Assembly: GCA_963707465.1 (NCBI GenBank)
Contig: CAVPQK010000011.1
Coordinates: 310,001-374,000, forward strand
Length of the DNA stretch: 64,000 nt
From: Bog-159 sp963707465
GTDB taxonomy: Bacteria > Acidobacteriota > Terriglobia > Bryobacterales > Bryobacteraceae
Reading direction: 5' to 3'
The notes beneath the pieces were generated by a model. That model worked only from the letters and a program-made list of their open reading frames with translations. It ran no database searches and was not told the origin of the DNA. Below, one piece after another: positions 27,147-35,027 of the stretch. The position numbers were made by a program, and so were the translations under genes. Numbering within the stretch: position 1 is the stretch's first letter; the number at the start of each line of letters is the position of its first letter.

Positions 27147-27623
27147 ATGACAGTGCTCTCTTTTTTCACGTGGTGTGAAAATACATCGCTGGGCGAGGCG
27201 ATCCGGGACTCGCGCTGGCTCTTCCCCGCGATCGAGTCCGTCCACCTGCTAGGACTGGCATTGATAGGGGGCGCGGTACTGCTGGTGAACCTGCGGCTGC
27301 TCGGCTTCGGCCTGCGGCGCCAGCCGGCGGCACAACTCTGGCGCGATACCTGGCCGTGGCTGGTGGGGAGCCTGACAGCGATGCTGATCTCCGGGGCGAT
27401 GCTGTTTTTTTCCGAAGCGACCAAGCTTTATTACCACGGAGCGTTCTGGGTGAAGATGATCTCCCTGCTGCTGGCCATGTTGTTTACGTTTACGGTAATG
27501 CGCAAGGTAGCGCTGGCCGATCCGGAACGCATAAGGCCATTGTGGAGCAGGGTCGCGGCAGTGGTTTCGCTAGTCTTGTGGTCGACGGTGGGAGTGTGCG
27601 GCCGGTGGATCGGCTTCTCTTGA
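27147..27623 (+). CDS. DUF6644-type integral membrane protein (copy 2)
   Basis: 158 residues, four membrane helices. It shares W..T(S), FPAIESVHLLGLALIGG, NLRLLGFGLRR, WPWLVGSLTAMLISG and SLVLWSTVGVCGRWIGF with copy 1. It begins 24 bases after copy 1 and the two form an operon that ends at the double hairpin terminator at 27641-27679. Function unknown. Confidence 0.85.
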   Translation: MTVLSFFTWCENTSLGEAIRDSRWLFPAIESVHLLGLALIGGAVLLVNLRLLGFGLRRQPAAQLWRDTWPWLVGSLTAMLISGAMLFFSEATKLYYHGAFWVKMISLLLAMLFTFTVMRKVALADPERIRPLWSRVAAVVSLVLWSTVGVCGRWIGFS

Positions 27624-27640
27624 CCTAGGGCGATTGGGGG

Positions 27641-27679
27641 GCGGGATTTATCCCGCGCGGGGCTTCAGCCCCGCTTTTT
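27641..27679 (+). terminator. Double-hairpin rho-independent terminator
   Basis: GCGGGA-TTTA-TCCCGC (27641-27656) is followed at once by GCGGGGC-TTCA-GCCCCGC (27657-27674) and TTTTT. It lies 18 bases after the stop of the second DUF6644 gene. Confidence 0.85.
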
Positions 27680-27812
27680 GTATTGGCGAGCAGGCAATCC
27701 AGCGCGCGCGAGGCGATTCGGGAGTACTAGACCCACTTTACTGGCCGCACCGTACAATTTCGTTGACACCGATGCGCCGGCTGCCGCAAAATTAACCTCG
27801 ACTGGAGGTAGC

Positions 27813-29093
27813 ATGACCCACCGGCTTCGCGCGATTGCATTTACCGGGACGCTTTTCCTGGCGCTCCCGACCCTCACTTCCTATGCGGCGGCTCAGACGC
27901 TGACAACCCTTTACACCTTCACTGGCGGCGCCGACGGCGCCGGTCCCGGCACGGTGTCGATGACCCCCGGAGGTGTGCTCTACGGCACCACGGGGACTGC
28001 CGGAACCGCCGGCTACGGGACCGCGTTCTCGTTAACCCCGCCCTTATCCTCCGGGCCCTGGACGGGCAGCTTTTACAGTTTTCCCGGCGGCAAGGAGGAG
28101 ACCCCGTCGGGCGGAAGCCTGGCAATAGCTGACGCCGGCACGTTGCTATTCGGCGCCGGCGCTTATATCGACAGCACCAATGAGGGCATTGTGTATGGAT
28201 TGAGCCCGCCCCAGTCTCCGGACGCCACCTGGGAGGAGAGGGTACTCTACGAGTTTACCGGCTTACCCGGCGACGGGCACAATCCCAATTCGGTGATATA
28301 CGCGACCGGGCCCACCGGGGTCCCCGTGCTCTTTGGCACAACCCTGCTTGGCGGGGGCGGCTCGTCGGGTTTCGGAACCGTCTTTTCGCTGGTCCCGCCA
28401 TCAACCCCCGGCGCCTGGGCCGAAACGGTACTCTACCGCTTCCAGGGCCCTCCCAATGACGGTTCCGAGCCTGCCGCGAATCTGCTCCTCAGCAGGGGGG
28501 GAGTATTCTATGGAACCACCAGTGCCGGCGGGGCGAATGACAGCGGCACGGTATTTTCGCTGACGGCGCCCAGCTCTCGTGGAGGCACTTGGACCGAGGC
28601 CGTGCTCTACAATTTCCCCTCGGCGTTTGCTGGCTGTGGAGCCGGCCCTCTCATCCAGGCCGGCACACGGGGAGTGCTCTACGGTGTAGCCTCGTCGTGT
28701 GGACAGGGGCACGACAATCAGGGCTGGGTGTACTCACTCACGCCCCCGGCCTCTCTTGGCGGCGAGTGGACACCAGAGTTACTCCACCAATTCACCGGCG
28801 GCTCGACCGATGGGGAGAATCCCAACTCTTTGGTCGAATATAACGGAGTGCTCTATGGGACCACCGGGGTCCCCAGCGACGGGCAAGTCGGGACCGGCTA
28901 TGGCACCATATTCTCCCTTACGCCGCCGAACTCTCCGGGTGGCTCCTGGACTGAAACCGTGCTGTACTTCTTCACGGACGGTAGCGATGGAGGCGAACCG
29001 ACGGGGATCGTGGTCGGCCCTGGAGGGGTGCTCTATGGCGCGACCAGCAAAGGCGGCGCGGGCTTTGGCACGGTCTTCTCCTTCACGCCATAG
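27813..29093 (+). CDS. Secreted HAF/TIGR03803-type extracellular repeat protein
   Basis: 426 residues from the ATG preceded by TGGAGGT. A signal peptide ends at AAAQ. The rest is about seven repeats of ~55 residues, each with a LYxFTG...DG opening, a GVLYGTT-like turn and a GTVFSLTPP-like strand, as in the TIGR03803 (Gloeo-Verruco) repeat. These probably form a beta-propeller outside the cell. Neighbouring repeats differ at GAG and GVAS in place of GTT. Role unknown. Confidence 0.88.
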   Translation: MTHRLRAIAFTGTLFLALPTLTSYAAAQTLTTLYTFTGGADGAGPGTVSMTPGGVLYGTTGTAGTAGYGTAFSLTPPLSSGPWTGSFYSFPGGKEETPSGGSLAIADAGTLLFGAGAYIDSTNEGIVYGLSPPQSPDATWEERVLYEFTGLPGDGHNPNSVIYATGPTGVPVLFGTTLLGGGGSSGFGTVFSLVPPSTPGAWAETVLYRFQGPPNDGSEPAANLLLSRGGVFYGTTSAGGANDSGTVFSLTAPSSRGGTWTEAVLYNFPSAFAGCGAGPLIQAGTRGVLYGVASSCGQGHDNQGWVYSLTPPASLGGEWTPELLHQFTGGSTDGENPNSLVEYNGVLYGTTGVPSDGQVGTGYGTIFSLTPPNSPGGSWTETVLYFFTDGSDGGEPTGIVVGPGGVLYGATSKGGAGFGTVFSFTP

Positions 29094-29107
29094 CCAGCCC
29101 GCCCCAC

Positions 29108-30085
29108 TTAGTTGCGGCCGGCTTCGGCTTCCTTCTTGCGCGCTCCGCCGAGAATGTCGTTCAGCGCATAGTTGCCTTCATGGCACGCGTACTCGTAGAT
29201 CGGGCCTTTCGTCGCGAGAAACGGATACTCGATCGTCCAGGGCCTGCTGAACGCCGCAGGATCTTCAATAGTGGCGCGATACAAAATGGTGCCGCCATCG
29301 ATACGGTTGAATCGCTCCACGACGTGCAGGTTTTCGGTGGATCCCCGGAAGCGCGTCTTATCCGTGAAATTAGTCGTATCGACCACCAGGGTGTCGCCTT
29401 CCCAATGGCCCACCGAATCTCCCAGCCACTGGCGCACTCCGGCCGATGCATGCTTCGCGTTCATCCGGATGATGCGCGCGTCGTGCACCATCTCGACCAG
29501 AATAACCACACTGTCCGGGGTTTGCACGATCTGATAGTTGTTGTTGTATAAAACGGGAAGCATGGGCGGTCCCGATGTGGATCCGAATCCGAGGAGACAG
29601 CGCTCGGATAGGGGCCGATCCTTCACGCTGTCGAAGCTGCCGCCATAGGACGCCGCGAGTCTGCGCCCAGCCTCCGCCGACTGCCGGGGCACCCTTCCGT
29701 CCGGCGGATCGATGATCAACGAAGTGCGCTTGACGCCATCCACGCGGGCGAATTCCGATCCGCGGTCGAGGAATAGCGCATTATACCCGCCGGTCCCCGC
29801 CGAGCCGGTGGCCGTCAGTAACGGCCCCTCGGATTTCCCATCGTATTCGGCGAGTTCGTTGGCGCTGGCCTTCTCCAGCACCTTGGCCTCGGCGTCGGTG
29901 AGGGTAGCCTTTCCCGCCAGCGAGGCGGGTCGCTCGAGAGGCGTGATGGTCGCGTTGGTCCAGGTGCCCTGCAGGTCGGGATGCCCGTCGGGCGTGCGTG
30001 GCACGCCGCTGGAGGTTTGGGCCACCAGGTGCACCGCCAGCAGCGCAGGCAAGGCGCCCAGGGATACTAAGAATCGATAGCGCAT
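29108..30085 (-). CDS. Secreted acidobacterial protein, GHWEGDTLV family (copy 1)
   Basis: 325 residues with a signal peptide (MRYRFLVSLGALPALLAVHLVAQ). It has GVPRTPDGHPDLQGTWTNAT near the N-terminus and SVGHWEGDTLVVDTTNF, HVVERF and IEDPAAFSRPW towards the C-terminus. The same landmarks occur in the gene at 30530-31327, so they are paralogues. The family is abundant in acidobacteria and has no proven function. It is the last gene of a five-gene minus-strand unit. Confidence 0.75.
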   Translation of the reverse strand: MRYRFLVSLGALPALLAVHLVAQTSSGVPRTPDGHPDLQGTWTNATITPLERPASLAGKATLTDAEAKVLEKASANELAEYDGKSEGPLLTATGSAGTGGYNALFLDRGSEFARVDGVKRTSLIIDPPDGRVPRQSAEAGRRLAASYGGSFDSVKDRPLSERCLLGFGSTSGPPMLPVLYNNNYQIVQTPDSVVILVEMVHDARIIRMNAKHASAGVRQWLGDSVGHWEGDTLVVDTTNFTDKTRFRGSTENLHVVERFNRIDGGTILYRATIEDPAAFSRPWTIEYPFLATKGPIYEYACHEGNYALNDILGGARKKEAEAGRN

Positions 30086-30109
30086 TGGGATCCGCTCTCC
30101 TCTCTCGAA

Positions 30110-30520
30110 TTATTTCTTTTCGTCGTAAGGCGCGCCGGTGCCGGACGAGCCGAGGAACAGTTTTCTGCCGTCCGGAAGAGTAATGTCCTTGCCGTTGGCC
30201 CGCAGGGAGCCATCCTTGGACTGATAACCTTCCACCACCACGGGCGTGCCGGGCGCCACACTCGCTTTTGTGAAGCCGCGCCGCAACAGCACATTCGGAC
30301 TGCCGGCTTCTATCATCCAGGTGGTCACTTTGCCATCTGGCCCTTTCACGTCGACATGAATCCAAGCGTGGGGGTTGATCAGTTCCACCTTGGAGACCAC
30401 GCCCACCAGATGGACAGGCCTCTTCGCGTCGAACTCCGCCGCGAAAGCATGATGCGCCCATGCCGGCGATGACCCGAGAACCAGGGCGCAGGTGATTACG
30501 GCGAAAAATTTTAACTTCAT
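30110..30520 (-). CDS. DUF6152 secreted small beta protein
   Basis: 136 residues: signal peptide ending AWAHHAFAAEFD, then GVVSKVELINPHAWIHVDVKGPDGK, the landmark of DUF6152 (OB-fold-like; HHxF at the mature N-terminus and NPHxW). It sits between the two GHWEGDTLV paralogues, a gene pairing seen repeatedly in acidobacteria. The His-rich mature start could bind metal; function is unproven. Confidence 0.85.
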   Translation of the reverse strand: MKLKFFAVITCALVLGSSPAWAHHAFAAEFDAKRPVHLVGVVSKVELINPHAWIHVDVKGPDGKVTTWMIEAGSPNVLLRRGFTKASVAPGTPVVVEGYQSKDGSLRANGKDITLPDGRKLFLGSSGTGAPYDEKK

Positions 30521-30529
30521 TTCAGTCCT

Positions 30530-31327
30530 TTACTTCACGGTCTTTTTGTCGAACTTGCCATACATCAGCTCTTCGGCGAACTCCACGCACTTGAATTCCA
30601 TCAACCGGGCATTCTCTTCGACATGGCGATAGAGCGGCATCTTGATCTTCCACGGGCGCGCGAAAACCTTTGGATCTTCGATGGTCGCTTCATAGGAGAG
30701 AATGTCCGGGCCCATTGGCGTATATCGTTCGATAACGTGCAGCGCGTCGCTATGAAAATCACCCACCCTGTCGAACCAGGTGCGCTCATCCAGACCCGTG
30801 ACGTCGATCACCAGCGTGTCCCCTTCCCAGTGGCCCACAGACTGCCCCATCCAGGAATCGGCCGGCGCCGGTCCGGGATCTTTAAGGAAGATATTCCGTA
30901 CCGCGCCCGCATATTCGTAGGCGAAGAAAATGGCCTTCGCGCTGTGAAAGATCTGAAATGGATACGGCATGTACGTTGCGCGCGGCACGCCAGGCAGATA
31001 ACAGCGCAGTTCGGGGTCGGCGGCCGCGCGGTTTTGAAAGTTGGCTTTCTTCTGGGCCTTGGCCGCCGGCAGGTAGGGAATCTCGCCGCCTTCCACCACT
31101 CCCGGACCGCCGGGCTCGGCGCCGATCGCGCCCAGTGCGACCACCAGGCCGGTGCGCGCCGCGTGCTCCTGAAGGTCCCAATTCGCCGTGTTCATGGCTT
31201 GCCAGATCCCGCTGAGGTCCGGCTTTCCGTCGGGCAGGCGGTGCGGCTGCGGCGCCGGTTGGGCGCAAACATGGGTCACGGCCAGGAACAAGACGGCTAT
31301 TGCGCCGGCTGGAATCTTCTTAAGCAT
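30530..31327 (-). CDS. Secreted acidobacterial protein, GHWEGDTLV family (copy 2)
   Basis: 265 residues: signal peptide ending HVCAQ, then LPDGKPDLSGIWQAM, YPFQIFHSAKAIFFAYEYAG, SVGHWEGDTLVIDVTGL, HVIERYTPMG and TIEDPKVFARPWKI. It is a shorter paralogue of 29108-30085. Its start overlaps the end of the DUF6644 gene upstream by eight bases. Function unknown. Confidence 0.75.
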   Translation of the reverse strand: MLKKIPAGAIAVLFLAVTHVCAQPAPQPHRLPDGKPDLSGIWQAMNTANWDLQEHAARTGLVVALGAIGAEPGGPGVVEGGEIPYLPAAKAQKKANFQNRAAADPELRCYLPGVPRATYMPYPFQIFHSAKAIFFAYEYAGAVRNIFLKDPGPAPADSWMGQSVGHWEGDTLVIDVTGLDERTWFDRVGDFHSDALHVIERYTPMGPDILSYEATIEDPKVFARPWKIKMPLYRHVEENARLMEFKCVEFAEELMYGKFDKKTVK

Positions 31328-31805
31328 CGTATGCGATCAGCCTCCCTGAAACAATCAACCCGGCCCATAAGAGCAGGGAAAGCGATGCGGCCCACTTGGC
31401 TTCGGCTGTTACAGCCACGTCAAGCCGCGCCGTATTCCCGTAGACGCCGGCTCGAAAAACGAGAGCATGCACTCCCACCATGGCGAGCAGCGCCATCTTG
31501 ACCCAAAACGACGGGCTGCGATAGAGCTTGATGGGTTCCGCCCAGGCCAGCAGCAAACCGGTCGAGACCACCACCACGAAGCCCACCCACTTCCAGGCCC
31601 GCAGTTGATCCACGATGTCCGAAACCTTCCGGCGTCGCATCGCCCATCCTAGCAGGCGCAGGTCCGTTGCCAGCACCATGCCGCCAAATAAGGCGATCGC
31701 CAGAAGATGGATTCCGCCGATGATCGGATACGGCAGGGCGCCTTCCCGAATCGCCGTGCTCAGATCCGTGCTCTCTATCCAATCCAGCGCCGAAGGGATC
31801 GACAT
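31320..31805 (-). CDS. DUF6644-type integral membrane protein (copy 3)
   Basis: 161 residues, four membrane helices, with IPSALDWIESTDLSTAIRE, YPIIGGIHLLAIALFGG, DLRLLGWAMRR and SLSLLLWAGLIVSGRLIAYD. Closest in pattern to copy 1. It follows copy 4 after 17 bases and overlaps the next gene by eight bases, so it belongs to the same operon as DUF6152 and the GHWEGDTLV proteins. Confidence 0.85.
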   Translation of the reverse strand: MSIPSALDWIESTDLSTAIREGALPYPIIGGIHLLAIALFGGMVLATDLRLLGWAMRRRKVSDIVDQLRAWKWVGFVVVVSTGLLLAWAEPIKLYRSPSFWVKMALLAMVGVHALVFRAGVYGNTARLDVAVTAEAKWAASLSLLLWAGLIVSGRLIAYDA

Positions 31806-31822
31806 CCAATGGTTTTATCCTT

Positions 31823-32299
31823 TCAAACGAACGCGATCATCCGCCCGCCCGCCACCACCGCGGTCCATAGAATGAGCGACAGGCCGCCGGCCAATTTGGC
31901 GGCGAGCGGCGAGGCGTTGGACCGCGCCACTTTGCGATGGATCGTGAAGTAGAACAGCAAAGCCAATAACAGGCACACCATCTTAAACTGAAACGAAGGG
32001 TTGTGGTGATACTGGACGGCATCCGCCGAAAACATCAACGGTCCGGTGATCAGCATGATGGCGAAGCCGGCCCAGGTCCACGGATCGAGATCCGCGGCCA
32101 GTTCCGCGGCGGACTGGCGGCGCATCCCCAATCCCAGGAGACGAAGGTCGACGATGGCGATGGTCCCGATAGAGAACGCGAACCCTATGAAATGCAGGCT
32201 CTGGACGACCGGGAAGGCCCACTCGGGACCGTTCATCGCATTCGCCCAGGGGCTGGTGGTCAGCCATTCGAAAATCGACGCCAGAGGCACGCTGCCCAT
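31823..32299 (-). CDS. DUF6644-type integral membrane protein (copy 4)
   Basis: 158 residues from MGSVPLASIFEWLTTSPWAN; the ATG at 32299 gives the same N-terminus as its relatives, whereas the open frame to 32326 adds an unmatched MRYTVARKK. Motifs are FPVVQSLHFIGFAFSIG, DLRLLGLGMRR, TWAGFAIMLITG and SLILWTAVVAGGRMIAF. It is the first gene of the minus-strand operon and is divergent from miaA. Confidence 0.82.
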   Translation of the reverse strand: MGSVPLASIFEWLTTSPWANAMNGPEWAFPVVQSLHFIGFAFSIGTIAIVDLRLLGLGMRRQSAAELAADLDPWTWAGFAIMLITGPLMFSADAVQYHHNPSFQFKMVCLLLALLFYFTIHRKVARSNASPLAAKLAGGLSLILWTAVVAGGRMIAFV

Positions 32300-32375
32300 T
32301 TTCTTCCGTGCCACAGTATAGCGCATTGCCGAGCGGGCGCGGAGGCGGTTGTGTTACCTATCGGAGGGGTCCTTT

Positions 32376-33305
32376 TTGAACGCGGTAATTGCGATCGCCG
32401 GTCCCACCGGCGCCGGCAAGAGCGAACTGGCTCTACGGGTTGCCGAAGAGTTCGGCGGCGAGGTGGTGAACTGCGATTCGCTGCAGATTTATCGTTACTT
32501 CGACATCGGCACGGCCAAGCTGACGCCGGGGGAGATGGGCGGGGTTCCCCACCATTTGATCGACATTCTGGACCCGGACCAGGTCTTCACCGCGGGCGAG
32601 TATGCCCGGCTGGGGCGCGCGGCACTGGCTTCGATCTCGGGCCGCGGCCGGTTGCCCGTAGTCGCCGGCGGCACTGGATTCTATCTGCGGGCGTTGTTTG
32701 AAGGCTTGTTCCGGGGACCCGCGCGCGACGAGGTCCTGCGCGAGCGGTTAGCGGCGCGCGAACGGCGGAAGCCCGGTTCGCTGCACCGGCTGCTGAGGCG
32801 ATTCGATGCCGCCGCGGCGGCGCGCATCCACCCAAACGACGTGCCAAAGGTCATGCGCGCGGTCGAGGTGTGCCTCCTGGCGAGCCGGCCCGTAACCGAG
32901 ATGTTCAGCGAAGGCCGCGACCAGTTGGAGGGTTTTCGCACGCTCAAGATGGGACTGGCGCCCGACCGCGACGAATTATATCGCCGGCTGGACGAACGCT
33001 GCCGCCGCATGTTCGGATCCGGGCTGGTGGAGGAGGTGCAGCGCATCCTCGATAAGGGCTTTTCCATTCAGGCGAAACCGTTCGAGTCGCACGGCTACCG
33101 CCAGGCGGTCCAGATGCTGCACGGCGAACTGAACGCCAGGGAGGCGCTGTTCTACGCGCAGCGCAACACGCGAAACTACGCCAAACGCCAGATGACCTGG
33201 TTTCGTAAAGAAACTGACATGGAATGGCTGAATGGCTTTGGCGAAGAACCGCACATTCAGGATCGGGCGTTGGCCCGCGTGCGCGAATTCTTAACAAACT
33301 CCTGA
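32376..33305 (+). CDS. miaA: tRNA dimethylallyltransferase
   Basis: 309 residues from a TTG start. GGAGGGG at 32363-32369 fits TTG at 32376, which gives the standard N-terminus (L/M)NAVIAIAGPTGAGKSELA; the alternative TTG at 32349 lacks a binding site. The P-loop GPTGAGKS, the catalytic DSLQIYR and the GGTGFYLRAL block are all present, as is the C-terminal RNTRNYAKRQMTWFR. It adds a dimethylallyl group to A37 of tRNAs reading UNN codons. No miaB or mutL is adjacent. Confidence 0.95.
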   Translation: MNAVIAIAGPTGAGKSELALRVAEEFGGEVVNCDSLQIYRYFDIGTAKLTPGEMGGVPHHLIDILDPDQVFTAGEYARLGRAALASISGRGRLPVVAGGTGFYLRALFEGLFRGPARDEVLRERLAARERRKPGSLHRLLRRFDAAAAARIHPNDVPKVMRAVEVCLLASRPVTEMFSEGRDQLEGFRTLKMGLAPDRDELYRRLDERCRRMFGSGLVEEVQRILDKGFSIQAKPFESHGYRQAVQMLHGELNAREALFYAQRNTRNYAKRQMTWFRKETDMEWLNGFGEEPHIQDRALARVREFLTNS

Positions 33306-33351
33306 CATGGCGCGGCATAACCGTCTGCCAATGCGGTCGTCTTATCCTATA

Positions 33352-33384
33352 GACGGTCCGTGCGAAGCGCACCCCTAGACCGTC
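33352..33384 (+). promoter_or_regulatory. Nested hairpin upstream of a small secreted protein
   Basis: GACGGTC (33352-33358) pairs with GACCGTC (33378-33384), enclosing GTGCG-AAG-CGCAC. It is 26 bases before the next ATG, just after a -10-like TATCCTATAG. It could be a 5' leader structure. Alternatively it could terminate miaA transcription, though no U-run follows. Confidence 0.4.
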
Positions 33385-33410
33385 AAAACGCTTGAAGGAG
33401 CGAACCAAAG

Positions 33411-33725
33411 ATGAAGAAGGCATTGATATTCGTATGTTTGCTGGCAGCGATGGCATTCGCCAGTACCAAGTCGTTCACCGTCACGTTATTTGAGCCGGCC
33501 ATGATCGGCGGCACGGAGTTGAAGGCCGGCGACTACAAGTGCGAACTGCAGGAACAAAAGATTGTGATCAAGCACGGCCACGAAACCACCGAGGCGGGCG
33601 TGAAGGTCGAATCCGGCGACGCGAAATATTCTTCCACCAGCGTGCGGTACGCCAACGCCGATGGCAAGAACAAGGTCGAAGAGATCCGCGTGGGCGGCAC
33701 GAACATGAAGTTGGTGTTGGACTAA
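33411..33725 (+). CDS. Small secreted beta-rich protein of unknown function
   Basis: 104 residues: signal peptide (MKKALIFVCLLAAMAFA), then FTVTLFEPAMIGGTELKAGDYKC and short charged strands. Such proteins recur in Solibacter-like genomes. TGAAGGAG precedes the ATG. It converges with the outer-membrane gene at 33735, ten bases away. Confidence 0.7.
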   Translation: MKKALIFVCLLAAMAFASTKSFTVTLFEPAMIGGTELKAGDYKCELQEQKIVIKHGHETTEAGVKVESGDAKYSSTSVRYANADGKNKVEEIRVGGTNMKLVLD

Positions 33726-33734
33726 GACCGTTTG

Positions 33735-35027
33735 TCAGTACGTGCGGTATGGCGCGGCCACGGGCCCGGGGAGGGGTAAAATTCCCACGAAGGTGTGGGT
33801 CCCCTCGCCGCCGCCCAGTCCGACATAAGCGCGAAACACAACTTTGGTGGCCGACCACAGGGTCAAGCCCCCGCCGAACCCCTGGCGCATTCTTGCGAAG
33901 CTGAGGTCTGAACCTTCAGCAGCCACCTGGCCGGCGTCGTAGAAGACCATGATGCCGAGCGGCTTCCAGATCCGGCGATTGAATTCCACTTCGAAGACCA
34001 TGTTATCCGGGGCGCGGAACCGGTAATCGGCAAAGGCGCGCAGCGCTGGGTCGCCGTTGATATCCGTGCCGCCCAGCGTATCCTGCAAATAGAATGGTAC
34101 GCTGTTGCCCGCGGATGTCTGCGCCAGCGTGAAGCGGGCATAGATGGACAGGATGCTATCGCGGCGCACCTCCTTACCTGAATGCTCCAGATATAAGTTG
34201 TGCAGCAGGTCCGCCCGGAACCGGCCGAAGGAATACTGGCCGCTGCCGTGATCCTGAAAATACTCGTAGCCGATTTTGTAAATCAGATCGAACGGTTCCT
34301 GATTGGGTAAGTGCGGGCGCACATAGAACTGGTAATGGGTGAAGCTGGGCTGCGAAACGATGCCGGGTGCCTGCAAAGTGGTGTAAGAGTCCGCCACCGA
34401 AGGGATGGTGCTGGTGGAGGCTGTGCCGATCGCCGGCCACAATTCCTCGGCTTTCGCGCCCACGTTCAGCCACCAGGCCAACGGAACGGACACGCCGACG
34501 CCCACGCGGATGTCACGCTCGGTGTAGAGCGCGACCGCGCTCCGGGCGGTTAGCGGCCCTTCGCCATAGTAATCCAGCTTGGTTAATTGTTGCGCGCTGA
34601 CATAGGGCTGAACCTCGAACTTCTCCACGATCCGGTGCTGGGGCGGGGTTCTATCGGTCATGGAAGGCGCCGGCCGTTCCTTATCGAACTGCGCCACGAA
34701 ATGGCCTTCCCACGAGCCCTGTACCGATCCCATTCCGCCCAGATCCCAGTTGTTTTGCCAGCTCTGTCCGAAGGTGAACAGGCGCTTGTATCCCATCCCC
34801 AATCCCAGGCCGTTGCCAGGCGCGAACATCTGGGCATTGAAGTGCAGCGGGTCGCCGTTGAAGATCGGCTGGGCGCATTGCGTATCCTGCGTCCGGTCGA
34901 GCAGTTTGTCCTTCAAGGCAGGCGCGCAGTAATTCTCGATGGTGTGAACCTCTTTGGTCAACTGATCGTCGCCAAACGCGCCGGGCACGAGCGAGGCAGC
35001 CATTGCAAACCAAACGATGCGTTTCAT
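33735..35027 (-). CDS. Outer-membrane beta-barrel protein, Omp85/BamA-like C-terminal domain
   Basis: 430 residues with a signal peptide (MKRIVWFAMAASLVPGAFG). The second half alternates polar and hydrophobic residues as barrel strands do. It contains DTLGG...ALRAFADYRFRAPDN and the FYDAGQVA strand found in the bacterial surface antigen (Omp85) domain. It ends with a Tyr after aromatic-rich strands. No POTRA repeats are visible, so it is not BamA itself. Its start overlaps the end of the phospholipase-like gene (ATGA), so they form an operon. Confidence 0.75.
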   Translation of the reverse strand: MKRIVWFAMAASLVPGAFGDDQLTKEVHTIENYCAPALKDKLLDRTQDTQCAQPIFNGDPLHFNAQMFAPGNGLGLGMGYKRLFTFGQSWQNNWDLGGMGSVQGSWEGHFVAQFDKERPAPSMTDRTPPQHRIVEKFEVQPYVSAQQLTKLDYYGEGPLTARSAVALYTERDIRVGVGVSVPLAWWLNVGAKAEELWPAIGTASTSTIPSVADSYTTLQAPGIVSQPSFTHYQFYVRPHLPNQEPFDLIYKIGYEYFQDHGSGQYSFGRFRADLLHNLYLEHSGKEVRRDSILSIYARFTLAQTSAGNSVPFYLQDTLGGTDINGDPALRAFADYRFRAPDNMVFEVEFNRRIWKPLGIMVFYDAGQVAAEGSDLSFARMRQGFGGGLTLWSATKVVFRAYVGLGGGEGTHTFVGILPLPGPVAAPYRTY

